DNA of 61,157 nt from an uncultured Lachnospiraceae bacterium (GTDB lineage: Bacteria > Bacillota > Clostridia > Lachnospirales > Lachnospiraceae), in NCBI GenBank assembly GCA_905199445.1, contig CAJKGK010000021.1:1-61157 (forward strand), given 5' to 3'. Both the position numbers and the translations under genes were made by a program. Of this stretch, positions 52,508 through 61,114 are shown piece by piece; the stretch's first letter is position 1, and every line of letters begins with the position of its first letter. Under the pieces are notes generated by a model. The model was not told the DNA's origin and ran no database searches. It saw only the letters and a list, made by a program, of their open reading frames with translations.

Positions 52508-55348
52508 TTAACACACAAAACCGATCTGTTTTTTCGCAGGTAATTTCCCTGTTCCTGATTCTGGAATATCACGCGCTTCAATCGTCATTGCCAGTTCTGT
52601 AGTAATCTCTGATTCTTCCAGTTCCAGTAATCTTTCTGCCAGATTCATTTCTGCCTCTTCCAGAATTTTTCTTACATATCGACCATTTCCATAATCGATG
52701 GTTTCTCTCACAGTTTCATAATTCTGTCTCAGCTTTTTCATCGCAGCATCTGTGATTTTCATTTGTTTCTTTTTAAGCATTAACTCTGTAATATCACAAA
52801 GTTCATCAGTTGAATAATCCTGAAATTCCACATGAAATGCTATTCTCGATCGCATACCGGGATTTCTGTCAAGAAATTGTTTCATAGGTTCTGGATATCC
52901 TGCAAAAATAACAATCACGTTATCCCTGTGATTTTCCATCTCCTGAACAATTGTATGAATTGCTTCATCGCCAAATCCATTTTCATAACTGTCGCACAGC
53001 GCATACGCTTCATCTATAAACAAAACGCCGCCCTGAGCCTCCTTAAACTTCCGTCTGACCAGAGGCGCCGTCAATCCCACATAATCACCAACAAGGTCTG
53101 CACGTCCTGCTTCTACAAATTTTCCAGTCGGCAGCACTTTTTCATCCTTCATAATTTCGGCAAACAATCTGGCAGCTGTTGTCTTTGCTGTACCCGGATT
53201 TCCAGTGAACACCATATGTAAAGAAACACTTTCTTTCTGAATGCCTCTCTCCATACACAGTTTTTTCAGTTTATAATTTGCGATTGCCTTGTGAATGATT
53301 TTTTTTGCAGACGAAAGACCGATCAGTTCCTCTAATTCCTTTTTGGCAGTCCCGGCTGCTCTTTCTTCTTTCGTTCCTTCATTCAACAGGCGGATATCTG
53401 CTTTTGTAATCTGAAACAATTTCTCTTTTGGGATATGGCTTGCACTTTCACTTTCAGAAAGTAATCTTACCGCCTGATTTTGTGCCGCACGTTCCATCAG
53501 ATGACGGACATATCTTCCATTTCCAAAGTTGTCTGTATGTCTTACTTTTTCAAATATGTAATGCGCCTCCATGATTGCATCCTCCGAGGCGTTAAAACCA
53601 CGCGCTTTCAGCATCAGCCTAAAAATATCGGTCAGCTCTTGAGCAGTATAATCCGGAAACTCAATCCAATAAGGGATTCTGCTTTTTAGTCCTTCATTTT
53701 TTTCCATAAATGCCTGTATTCTTTCATTGTAACCTGCAAGAATAACAATGACGCTGTCTCTTTGGTTTTCCATTTCCTGAAGAAGTACCGTAATAGCAGT
53801 ATCGCTCTTTAGAGAATATGCTTCATCTATAAACAAAACACCGCCTTTTGCTGCCAGAAAAGATTCTCTGATTGTCATAGCGCTGCCAAAGTCATCCAGA
53901 TCCATTCCGCCACGCTCTACAAATGCACCACTTTTGAGAATTCCTTTTTCTTTTGCAATTCCGGCAAATAATTTTGCAACGGTTGTCTTCGCCGTACCGG
54001 GATTGCCACTAAAAATCATGTGCATAGAACTTGCCTGATAATCTTTACCTTTCCTTTGTTTCCTTTCTTTTTCAACAATATCCGCTGCAATAATATTGTC
54101 AATCTGTTCCTTAACAATTTTCAAACCAACCAGTTTCTTTAACTTATCATAAAAAGATTCCCCATGCGCATCTCTATCCAGCATAAATTCTTCAGAAATG
54201 TCATAATGATAGGCCTGCAGTATATTCTTATTCAAACACCACGCTTCAAACTGTTCGTAAGCCATAAGCACGTCTGTCTGAGAAAATTTCGTTCCCGGGA
54301 ACTGCGCCATAAACTCGCCTGCCTGATCCGCATACTTTGCATATTCTGACCCTTTTATCAACGCTTTCATATAGCACACAGCTGCTTTTCTGTCGCCAAC
54401 ACCTTCTCTTAACTTAATTGGAATCACATATTTTTTTATTTGGGGTAAAAGAAAATATGAAAAACCAGGATGTTCCATATTATATGTAAAGACGAATAAA
54501 CAATGATTGCGGTATTTCTTCAATAATTTTTCTAAATATTGACTTGTCATTGCATAGTCTACAGGGTCATATCCAAACTTTTCCGACAGATCAAAAACAA
54601 TGACGCCCCCATAATTATTCTCTATAATCTCTTCCAGGTGATTATTTATTTTAAATATATCCGGCGCTATCTCACTGATAATTTCCATACGCCTGCTGCT
54701 AATTCTATTTGCCTTCAGTAAACGCTGCATCAGTGTTTCCGTCATATCTTTTGCCGCAGCCACACTACGACCTGATATGATATAATGAACCATATTTCCA
54801 CTGTATCCCGAAACATTCTCATGGGCTTCTATGTTTGATAATTCATCTACAAATTTAGGATCATATATTGGATTGTTTTTTGTTTTCTTTTCTGAAATAA
54901 CATACTCCTTAAAGTCATAATGAAATGATTTTGATTCATCATGATAATAATTATAGATCCATAAATTCGTATCCTCAATAAACCTGCTTGAAAAAGTCGA
55001 GTAATCTCTTCGCTTTGATTCAAGAAAGCACTCAAGGAATTGAAACATTGTTATTTCATGGGGGTTCTCCCTGATTCTTCTGATGTTAAAATTATCATTT
55101 AACATTCCTAAAATATAATCATAAGCCTCTTGAAACAATCCTTTTTTTTCATCATAAGAAAATACTGCAAAAATCGAATGTTCTTCTTCTCTGTACGCCA
55201 AAAAGCATATATCATTTTTCATACTTTTATACAAATAATTATTCATAGCTGAAATAGGATTTTCATAGGCATACGCTTTAAGATTAATTCTTGCATTTTC
55301 CTTGATTTCCTCAGCCTTTGCATGAAGTACAAAACCATAATATCTCAT
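52508..55348 (-). CDS. Large CbbX/SpoVK-type AAA+ protein: one degenerate and two intact ATPase modules
   Basis: 946 residues, cytoplasmic. Two intact AAA+ modules of the CbbX/SpoVK/EccA clade: Walker A GNPGTAKT at 448-455 and 716-723, Walker B GGVLFIDEAY at about 502-511 and 773-782, sensor-1 VIVILAGY / VIVIFAGY, and arginine-finger segments GLKSRIPY and GMRSRIAF. Residues about 185-335 look like a third, inactive copy: HYIISGRSVAAAK at the Walker A place, GGVIVFDLSEK at Walker B, HCLFVFTYN at sensor 1. Residues 1-180 are unrecognised. Such proteins remodel protein complexes with ATP. GAGGAGG precedes the ATG; a -10-like TATAAT lies upstream, after the WYL terminator. Confidence 0.88.
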   Translation of the reverse strand: MRYYGFVLHAKAEEIKENARINLKAYAYENPISAMNNYLYKSMKNDICFLAYREEEHSIFAVFSYDEKKGLFQEAYDYILGMLNDNFNIRRIRENPHEITMFQFLECFLESKRRDYSTFSSRFIEDTNLWIYNYYHDESKSFHYDFKEYVISEKKTKNNPIYDPKFVDELSNIEAHENVSGYSGNMVHYIISGRSVAAAKDMTETLMQRLLKANRISSRRMEIISEIAPDIFKINNHLEEIIENNYGGVIVFDLSEKFGYDPVDYAMTSQYLEKLLKKYRNHCLFVFTYNMEHPGFSYFLLPQIKKYVIPIKLREGVGDRKAAVCYMKALIKGSEYAKYADQAGEFMAQFPGTKFSQTDVLMAYEQFEAWCLNKNILQAYHYDISEEFMLDRDAHGESFYDKLKKLVGLKIVKEQIDNIIAADIVEKERKQRKGKDYQASSMHMIFSGNPGTAKTTVAKLFAGIAKEKGILKSGAFVERGGMDLDDFGSAMTIRESFLAAKGGVLFIDEAYSLKSDTAITVLLQEMENQRDSVIVILAGYNERIQAFMEKNEGLKSRIPYWIEFPDYTAQELTDIFRLMLKARGFNASEDAIMEAHYIFEKVRHTDNFGNGRYVRHLMERAAQNQAVRLLSESESASHIPKEKLFQITKADIRLLNEGTKEERAAGTAKKELEELIGLSSAKKIIHKAIANYKLKKLCMERGIQKESVSLHMVFTGNPGTAKTTAARLFAEIMKDEKVLPTGKFVEAGRADLVGDYVGLTAPLVRRKFKEAQGGVLFIDEAYALCDSYENGFGDEAIHTIVQEMENHRDNVIVIFAGYPEPMKQFLDRNPGMRSRIAFHVEFQDYSTDELCDITELMLKKKQMKITDAAMKKLRQNYETVRETIDYGNGRYVRKILEEAEMNLAERLLELEESEITTELAMTIEARDIPESGTGKLPAKKQIGFVC

Positions 55349-55498
55349 AATCCATGATCCTCCTCATCTAAGTAATCTGTTTGTCAGAAGTATGTCTTTA
55401 TTATAACCGCACAAACCCGCAACATATTGCAGTTTATAAAAATAGCTGCGATTTTCAACTTATGAACTTATTTATAATGTTTCGCTGCCTTTTTATCT

Positions 55499-55532
55499 AA
55501 AAAAACGTTGCGAACTTATTGTCCACAACGTT
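55499..55532 (-). terminator. Terminator after the WYL gene
   Basis: Arms 55504-55510 and 55526-55532 (AACGTTG and complement), then TTTTTTT on the minus strand; overlaps the WYL stop codon. It separates the upstream cassette genes from the AAA+ gene, perhaps partially. Confidence 0.7.
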
Positions 55533-56742
55533 TCAAAATTTTCTTACACTTTTCTATAATACTGTTTCTTAATTCTATAGGTTTTAATATTTCCACGTAA
55601 TCCGCGCACTGCATTGCCCATGATTCCATTGCCTTTGGAACGCAGATCACTTCCACTTCATCCCATCGATTATCAATGTGCTGAATAAACGTATATCTGT
55701 CACCAAAATAGTCATGTAAAAGTGTATATCTTTCCTTGTCCAGTTTCAGCCTTATCTGACACGGATCTCCAAAAAACATATACAGATGCTCTGACTGAAA
55801 TTGAGATGCAACTTTATCATTCCATTCTGTCGGGAGCCCTTTTACCTGACGTTTTGGTTTTCTTATCTCTGAAACAGCCGTTTCATTATCTAATACAGAT
55901 ATCTTCGTTTTATCTGTAATATCAGACATCAGATCGATTCTGTAAAATGCAACGTTATCGTAAGGTTCCACGCTGCAGATCAGATAATGCTTCCCGTTAT
56001 ACAAAATCACATAATACGGATTGGCTACATATGTCATTTTTTCACCGGATCTATTCCTTCTTGGAACAAGTTCCTTTTTCTCATTATATCCATTAAAGTG
56101 GAATGAAATTTTCTTTCCTCTTCCATGATCTGCTTCAATCGCATTTCGAATACGCCTTAAATTTTCTCTGACCAGTGCCTCATCAACTCTGGAATCCTCG
56201 AATACACTTGAAATACTGTTACTAATCTTTCCTGTTGTCTCACTGATAAAAGGAGAATATTTAGGATAGTTTACACTGGATAAAGATTGCAGCTTTTTGA
56301 TTAATTTCTTCTTTGTCTCTGAATCAATATTTTTCAAAAATAATACAGCCTCTACAATCTGATTCAATTCTTCAAATGAAAATAATTGATTGTATCGAAG
56401 CCCTCTCAATTGAAGCTTCTTTGAACCTTCTTTCTTTAATCCGACATCACGCGCATGTAACTTATCTTCCAATCCTTTTGGGATAATCTTGTAGTCGGCA
56501 ATCGTAAACCTGTTGTCAACAAAACCATCCGCTTCTTCTGGATTTAATTCTTTCATCATTACCTTTAAATAATCCGTTAATGTTCGTTCAGAACAAGGAT
56601 GATCACGTTCCCTCATTAATCCCAAAATCTCAGTTTGAGAAATTGTTGTGTACTCATCCGTTTCTTCTTGTAAAATTTTTAATATTTCTAATATTCTTCC
56701 GATAAAATCAAAATCATGTACTATTTTTTTCTTATGTTCCAT
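55516..56742 (-). CDS. WYL-domain transcriptional regulator
   Basis: 408 residues: N-terminal winged helix (about 14-70; TISQTEILGLMRERDHPCSERTLTDYL), a helical linker, a WYL domain (about 195-290; ISFHFNGYNEKKEL, YVANPYYVILYNGKHYLICS, AFYRIDLMSDI) and a WCX C-terminal extension (about 310-405). WYL proteins sense ligands, often nucleic acid or nucleotides, and frequently govern phage-defence and mobile loci. It lies within the cassette between the orphan at 56803 and the AAA+ gene; it is the likely local regulator. Confidence 0.92.
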   Translation of the reverse strand: MEHKKKIVHDFDFIGRILEILKILQEETDEYTTISQTEILGLMRERDHPCSERTLTDYLKVMMKELNPEEADGFVDNRFTIADYKIIPKGLEDKLHARDVGLKKEGSKKLQLRGLRYNQLFSFEELNQIVEAVLFLKNIDSETKKKLIKKLQSLSSVNYPKYSPFISETTGKISNSISSVFEDSRVDEALVRENLRRIRNAIEADHGRGKKISFHFNGYNEKKELVPRRNRSGEKMTYVANPYYVILYNGKHYLICSVEPYDNVAFYRIDLMSDITDKTKISVLDNETAVSEIRKPKRQVKGLPTEWNDKVASQFQSEHLYMFFGDPCQIRLKLDKERYTLLHDYFGDRYTFIQHIDNRWDEVEVICVPKAMESWAMQCADYVEILKPIELRNSIIEKCKKILKRCGQ

Positions 56743-56802
56743 TATTTTCTCCGACTGCTCCTGCCAAAATAAGCAGATTTCAATCCGACGCTCATCGTTT
56801 TA

Positions 56803-57438
56803 TTAAATTTGCTTATAATTACACCTTATTTTATCTTCTACTATGCCCCATTTTATCTCCACCTGCCACCCTTTTTTATTTTCTAAATGTATATATTGAT
56901 GTACATTTTCTACACCTGCGGCCTCTGCCATCCAAAGTTTTAATGCATCATAATGATATCCGGTTCCTTTAATCAAATTCCAATTTTTTTCTGTCCCTGT
57001 TATTATCTCCTCAAAATTAATGCCATCTTTTCTATTTTTTTTATATATTTTCGAGTCTTCAAATTTAAATTTATTATTCACAAAATCTAAATATGCATAA
57101 AGCGATATTAGCAAATGCCACTTTTGACTAACTATTGTTTTCTCTTTATCAACAAATGGTTCAAAAACAGCAACCTTTGCCACAAGTGCATCTGCTTTAA
57201 ATATATATCTGTCCCTTAAATTTAACATTTTCAGATGCTCATAAAATTTCAAATCATAGGGATCATCTGTCACGTTCCTTCCATCTGAAACAAACAGCTC
57301 TGCTAATTTATAATATGGTCCACTTCCTGGATTTTCATTTAAAAATTTATAAGTAACCGGAAATCTTTCTTTATAATTTTCTTCCGTTATGTTTGAATAA
57401 AATTCAATCACTTTACTAATATTTACGTTTTCTCCCAT
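56803..57438 (-). CDS. Orphan cytoplasmic protein in the AAA+/WYL cassette
   Basis: 211 residues, no signal peptide or membrane segment, AT-rich coding. I do not recognise it. Features: a mixed helical N-terminal part, a patch SSxGTGYHYDALKLWMAEAAGV-like near 158-176, and a C-terminal strand-rich end (KKGWQVEIKWGIVEDKIRC). It begins 12 bp after the L,D-transpeptidase-like gene, so tight coupling suggests a joint role, perhaps inhibitor or carrier of that enzyme. That is a guess from position only. Confidence 0.7.
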   Translation of the reverse strand: MGENVNISKVIEFYSNITEENYKERFPVTYKFLNENPGSGPYYKLAELFVSDGRNVTDDPYDLKFYEHLKMLNLRDRYIFKADALVAKVAVFEPFVDKEKTIVSQKWHLLISLYAYLDFVNNKFKFEDSKIYKKNRKDGINFEEIITGTEKNWNLIKGTGYHYDALKLWMAEAAGVENVHQYIHLENKKGWQVEIKWGIVEDKIRCNYKQI

Positions 57439-57450
57439 CTCTTTTTGCTC

Positions 57451-57975
57451 CTACAAATAAACCAAACTTCCTTCTTCTACATTTTCAATCAGCCAATCGA
57501 CAACTTCCTGCGACACCCGAATACACCCTGACGTCCCTTGATCTGCCTTGCTAACTGATTTTGCCCGTCCTTCTCTCATATCAGCTTCTGTCACATCCGC
57601 CAGATACAAATCGCTGTGAATAAAATAGTCTTCAAATATCACCAAATATCCAAAAAATTTTACTTTATCATATTTTGCATAATATCCGCTGACATACGCC
57701 TCTGCTGCTACCTTTTGAATTTGAAACAGCCCAAACGGTGTCGGTGATTCCTCTCTCCCGTACAGGCAGGAAAAAGATTGTTTCTTTTCAAAAATCACAT
57801 ACTCTGATAAATCAAAATCTTCCCGTAACGTATAAAACCTGCGCAGATTTTCTTCGTTTATTCGCACATACAAATCCAGTGTTTTTTGCTCTCTATTCAA
57901 TTTCAGCATAAACTGATTCGATGCACCTGACATATTTTTTTGTATAACATATAAATTTGCATTTCCTCTAAGCAT
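57451..57975 (-). CDS. YkuD/L,D-transpeptidase-like protein without export signal
   Basis: 174 residues. Residues about 20-174 match the YkuD fold: FMLKLNREQKTLDLYVRI, SPTPFGLFQIQKV (T-P-x-G-x-F), FIHSDLYLAD with the likely catalytic His120, and QGTSGCIRVSQEVVDWLIE with catalytic Cys151 and the G-C-I-R motif. L,D-transpeptidases normally cross-link peptidoglycan outside the membrane, but no signal peptide or anchor is visible here. It must act in the cytoplasm, be exported by another route or be used as an effector. GGGGGGAG before the ATG. The neighbours are a membrane protein (23 bp) and an orphan (12 bp). Confidence 0.85.
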   Translation of the reverse strand: MLRGNANLYVIQKNMSGASNQFMLKLNREQKTLDLYVRINEENLRRFYTLREDFDLSEYVIFEKKQSFSCLYGREESPTPFGLFQIQKVAAEAYVSGYYAKYDKVKFFGYLVIFEDYFIHSDLYLADVTEADMREGRAKSVSKADQGTSGCIRVSQEVVDWLIENVEEGSLVYL

Positions 57976-57998
57976 TTTCTTTTACTCCCCCCTCATAA

Positions 57999-59276
57999 TT
58001 ACTTTCTTGCAAATATTTTTACCCAGCCTATCGCCAAAATTAATAAAGACAATGTTGACACGATTCCTGCTATTGCCATTATCGTGCCGCCGCTCAATAT
58101 CAAATCTATAATCGTCATGATTGATGCAACAATAGATACAAAACCAAAAACTGTGATTACCGTAGTAATCAAATTTTGCTTTTCCGCAGCCTGCTGTTCC
58201 TGTTCGGCGCTTAATGAATCTATCTTTTGTTCAATCTCTACCAGCGCTTCATCGATTCCGTGAACTTCCAAAAGCCCACGATATGTTTCACATACATTGT
58301 TCCATCTGGAAACCTGAGAAGGCGCCAGTGTTCCAAATGCCCGAAAATCTAACGCTTTCTTCTTTAATTGCTTAATCTTTTTTCTTCTTTCGCTTTTTTT
58401 CTTTTTGTTTCCGCTTTCATAGAGTTCATTGTGCATCTCGCCATTGAGCTGCATACACGTATATTTTTGAATCAATACAAGAACCGTTAGTAATAAATCA
58501 CCTGCCGATATTAAGATCATTTTTTTACGAATATCTTCCGGATCCATCGTTTTTTCTAAAATATCGTCCTGATATACAAAAGAAATATCTAACGTAGAAA
58601 TGCAGCATCCCCAGCGATATGTTTCTTTTATTACATCACGCGCACCAAACGTGTACCAAATATCTTTCTCTGATTGATCTCTAAAAACTGTTTCCAGTCT
58701 GATCTGCTTGTGCGCATTTAAAGTAATCTGCTCTAATGTCTCCAGATTCTGAAATCTTTTTTCCACAAAAGCGACATTATGTACATAGGATTCATTTAAC
58801 AGCAAGGATTTATCCTTCGTGAAAATCTCCAAATTTAAAGGATCAATCACCCTTGTAATTTCATCATATAAAATTTCATATGTATCTTTTCCCTTATATG
58901 CCCCTATATACCCATTGTTTACAAGCTTATAAACGGATTCAATATCATTATTGTGGCAAAAAACAAACAATGTTAAAAATCCGATGCCATTTTCAAATAG
59001 ATATATTTGTTGATTTGAAAATCGTATCTTTTCGTTTCCCGTAAATTGAATCATCTGTTTTTCATCATTTGGCATAAACTTCTTTACATAACCAGCCTCA
59101 CACCTTCGTTTAAGAAGATCCGATTTATCTGACATTTCGTCTGTTTCATCGAACGGAATACACCTCCAGTTCGATAAATAAAACGTTTTTTTCTCACGCA
59201 CTTTAACCGGTATAATTAAATATGTGCCTCTCCAGGCATTTTCATATATACTTTTATTCTGTTCAAATTCGTTCAT
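57999..59276 (-). CDS. Cytoplasmic sensor-like domain plus coiled coil and two C-terminal membrane helices
   Basis: 425 residues. About 1-270 is soluble, then a very basic patch (KKKKSERRKKIKQLKKKAL, about 296-314), a coiled coil (about 335-370; VEIEQKIDSLSAEQEQQAAE) and two membrane helices (about 371-395 and 398-421) ending in the cytoplasm. The layout (soluble domain, long helix, two terminal helices) resembles CorA-type channels, but no G-M-N motif is seen. First gene of the cassette; GGGGAAAG precedes the ATG. Could be a membrane effector or anchor; function unknown. Confidence 0.78.
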   Translation of the reverse strand: MNEFEQNKSIYENAWRGTYLIIPVKVREKKTFYLSNWRCIPFDETDEMSDKSDLLKRRCEAGYVKKFMPNDEKQMIQFTGNEKIRFSNQQIYLFENGIGFLTLFVFCHNNDIESVYKLVNNGYIGAYKGKDTYEILYDEITRVIDPLNLEIFTKDKSLLLNESYVHNVAFVEKRFQNLETLEQITLNAHKQIRLETVFRDQSEKDIWYTFGARDVIKETYRWGCCISTLDISFVYQDDILEKTMDPEDIRKKMILISAGDLLLTVLVLIQKYTCMQLNGEMHNELYESGNKKKKSERRKKIKQLKKKALDFRAFGTLAPSQVSRWNNVCETYRGLLEVHGIDEALVEIEQKIDSLSAEQEQQAAEKQNLITTVITVFGFVSIVASIMTIIDLILSGGTIMAIAGIVSTLSLLILAIGWVKIFARK

Positions 59277-59342
59277 TAACTTTCCCCGCTCATTTTATTT
59301 TGATTCATAATGTTCCTCTAAAACACCATCGCCAACAGTAAA

Positions 59343-59353
59343 ACTATTATAAC
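59343..59353 (-). promoter_or_regulatory. Extended -10 promoter candidate for the cassette
   Basis: TGTTATAAT on the minus strand (TATAAT at 59346-59351) about 70 bp before the 59276 start codon, next to the end of the MerR gene. No good -35, in keeping with an extended -10 or activated promoter. Confidence 0.45.
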
Positions 59354-59357
59354 ATAT

Positions 59358-60236
59358 TCACTCAAGCTTTTTTATAACTAAATTGTAGTTGCTATCATAG
59401 TGCATTCCAAGCGCTCTGCATATTCTATCGTTCACCTTATCTAAGGCTTTCTTATATTCTGCATACTGCGGAGACAGAACCATCAAGTTAGGAATGAATA
59501 TATCATTATAGCCTTTATCTTGCAACTCTTTCTGCATTTTTCTCTGTGCAACAAATGACGGATGGTATTTCATAATACCAGTTTTCATTTTAACCCCTTT
59601 CCACACCATTTCTTTTAATCTTTCGTATTCGCTTTCACTCATATCACGATAATAGGCTATCATCTCGTCTGCGGTTCTTGTTTCTTGAGCAATTCCGCCT
59701 GCCATCTTCACACCTATTCCCATAATAAAAGGAACTTTTAATGTAGTTTCATCACAATACTCTAATATATTCCGCAGGGCTTGCTTCTGCTCTGGAGTCC
59801 GTAATCTGACATTAAGAAATGGTTTGAAGTGACTTTTTAAGTAATCGCCCCATTCTTTGCCCGGCAACAAAGACTCAATTGCATTTTCGACAGTTTGGTA
59901 ATCAAGTAACTCATTTGCTTTGTCTGCATTGCCATCATCTATGAATTGCTTCAAAGCTTCAAGTTCTGAATCTTGTAAAACTTTTTCCTGCAATTTTTCT
60001 TGATAAATACGAAGAAGAATGCTTTTATCACCACGCTCCAAAAGACTCTGTATGTCTTTAATACCAATACCGAGCTTTCTATATACTGAAATCTTTTTTA
60101 AAATTTCAACATCTTTCACAGAGTAGTTGCGATAACCATTGCTATCTTTATCTACTGACAGCAATCCTTTTTCTTCATAATACTTAACTGCACGCTTTGT
60201 CATTCCGACTTCATTTACAATTTCATTCAATAACAT
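59358..60236 (-). CDS. MerR family transcriptional regulator
   Basis: 292 residues. The N-terminal MerR helix-turn-helix (about 1-70; NEVGMTKRAVKYYEEKGLLSVDKDSNGYRNYS) is followed by a dimerisation helix and a large C-terminal ligand-binding region (about 110-292) of unrecognised type. An in-frame upstream extension exists, but CAAGGAGGTG before the ATG at 60236 fixes the start. Its promoter has the 19-bp spacer and central dyad of MerR-controlled promoters, implying autoregulation. It precedes the AAA+/WYL cassette by 81 bp and may or may not regulate it. Confidence 0.9.
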   Translation of the reverse strand: MLLNEIVNEVGMTKRAVKYYEEKGLLSVDKDSNGYRNYSVKDVEILKKISVYRKLGIGIKDIQSLLERGDKSILLRIYQEKLQEKVLQDSELEALKQFIDDGNADKANELLDYQTVENAIESLLPGKEWGDYLKSHFKPFLNVRLRTPEQKQALRNILEYCDETTLKVPFIMGIGVKMAGGIAQETRTADEMIAYYRDMSESEYERLKEMVWKGVKMKTGIMKYHPSFVAQRKMQKELQDKGYNDIFIPNLMVLSPQYAEYKKALDKVNDRICRALGMHYDSNYNLVIKKLE

Positions 60237-60259
60237 CGGAAACACCTCCTTGTAATGAT

Positions 60260-60290
60260 AGTATAAGTATGTACGCTGCGTACAGGTCAA
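60260..60290 (-). promoter_or_regulatory. MerR-type autoregulated promoter with 19-bp spacer
   Basis: Minus strand TTGACC (60285-60290), spacer of exactly 19 bp, TATACT (60260-60265). A perfect dyad (60270-60284, seven-base arms around one base; TGTACGC and complement) fills the spacer. Confidence 0.85.
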
Positions 60291-60373
60291 GAGATTTTCA
60301 GAATTTTTTTCATTTTCCTCATTCAAAAGCAATTTTTACCGTTTTAACGCTTATCTTTTCTTCTCTTGGATTG

Positions 60374-60559
60374 ATGAACATAATGTCTTATAATATAATA
60401 ATACCAATTATATTTGTCTTTATGGGATTAAGGCTCCTAACAACTACAAAGGATTGTTATGATAAAGGGACGAAGAAAAATGCTATGATATTTGTAGGTG
60501 TAGCAATTTTTGTCTATACAGCTACAGCATATACTTTGATAAGCAGATTTATCAGTTAA
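60374..60559 (+). CDS. Small two-helix membrane protein
   Basis: 61 residues from ATG 60374 (a second ATG three codons on is possible). Two membrane helices (about 3-20 and 38-57) with a charged loop between (TTTKDCYDKGTKKN). The frame extends upstream, but that part overlaps the MerR promoter and start and is not protein-like. No strong Shine-Dalgarno, so moderate confidence. Next plus-strand gene starts 57 bp later. Confidence 0.55.
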   Translation: MNIMSYNIIIPIIFVFMGLRLLTTTKDCYDKGTKKNAMIFVGVAIFVYTATAYTLISRFIS

Positions 60560-60616
60560 TAGAATTATATAATTAAGACGAAATAATATTAAAAAAGCAA
60601 GAGAGAAGGTAAATCA

Positions 60617-61114
60617 ATGGCAAACCATATACCGTTTTTAGTAACTGCAGGTATTATCTTGGCAGTAGCAACAATGTTTTTTCCAATAGAAAATATAGCA
60701 GCACTTAAAATGCGTATCGTTCGTGGAATTATTTTTGGAATAGAGGGATTTTTAACTTTTTTTGTAGTCCATGTTAAATTTCCATTATTAGGATGGCGTT
60801 CGACAACAATCCCATTATTTATTTTGCTGACAATAATTTGTATCATTATTATGTTTAATGATCTTTCAAAAGCTTTGACAGATCTTTTTTGTGGAACAAC
60901 TCAGTTGATTATATTATCTAAAGTTAAGTTTGGAAGAAGTACAATACTTCGTGAATTAGGAACAGAATATTCAATCCAAGGTTATCGTACTGACGGTAAG
61001 AAAATAAAAATCCGAGTGGCAGAAAAAACATTTGATAAATTACGTTCGTATGGCGATGGCAGAGCAGATGACAGGCTTCGAGTTGAAGTTTACCCAAAAA
61101 CAAAGAGACTGTGA
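60617..61114 (+). CDS. Membrane protein of unknown function
   Basis: 165 residues with three to four hydrophobic helices (about 5-22, 34-56 and 62-84), then a soluble basic C-terminal part (about 98-165; RTDGKKIKIRVAEKTFDKLRSYGDGRADD). GAGAAGG lies eight bases before the ATG. I do not recognise a family. It stands divergent from the MerR gene, so it (with the 61-residue protein) could be that regulator's target. Confidence 0.75.
   Translation: MANHIPFLVTAGIILAVATMFFPIENIAALKMRIVRGIIFGIEGFLTFFVVHVKFPLLGWRSTTIPLFILLTIICIIIMFNDLSKALTDLFCGTTQLIILSKVKFGRSTILRELGTEYSIQGYRTDGKKIKIRVAEKTFDKLRSYGDGRADDRLRVEVYPKTKRL

Noticed and set aside
60197..60373. Upstream extension of the 61-residue membrane protein
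   Set aside because: It overlaps the MerR start codon, ribosome binding site and promoter; the translated part is unlike protein.
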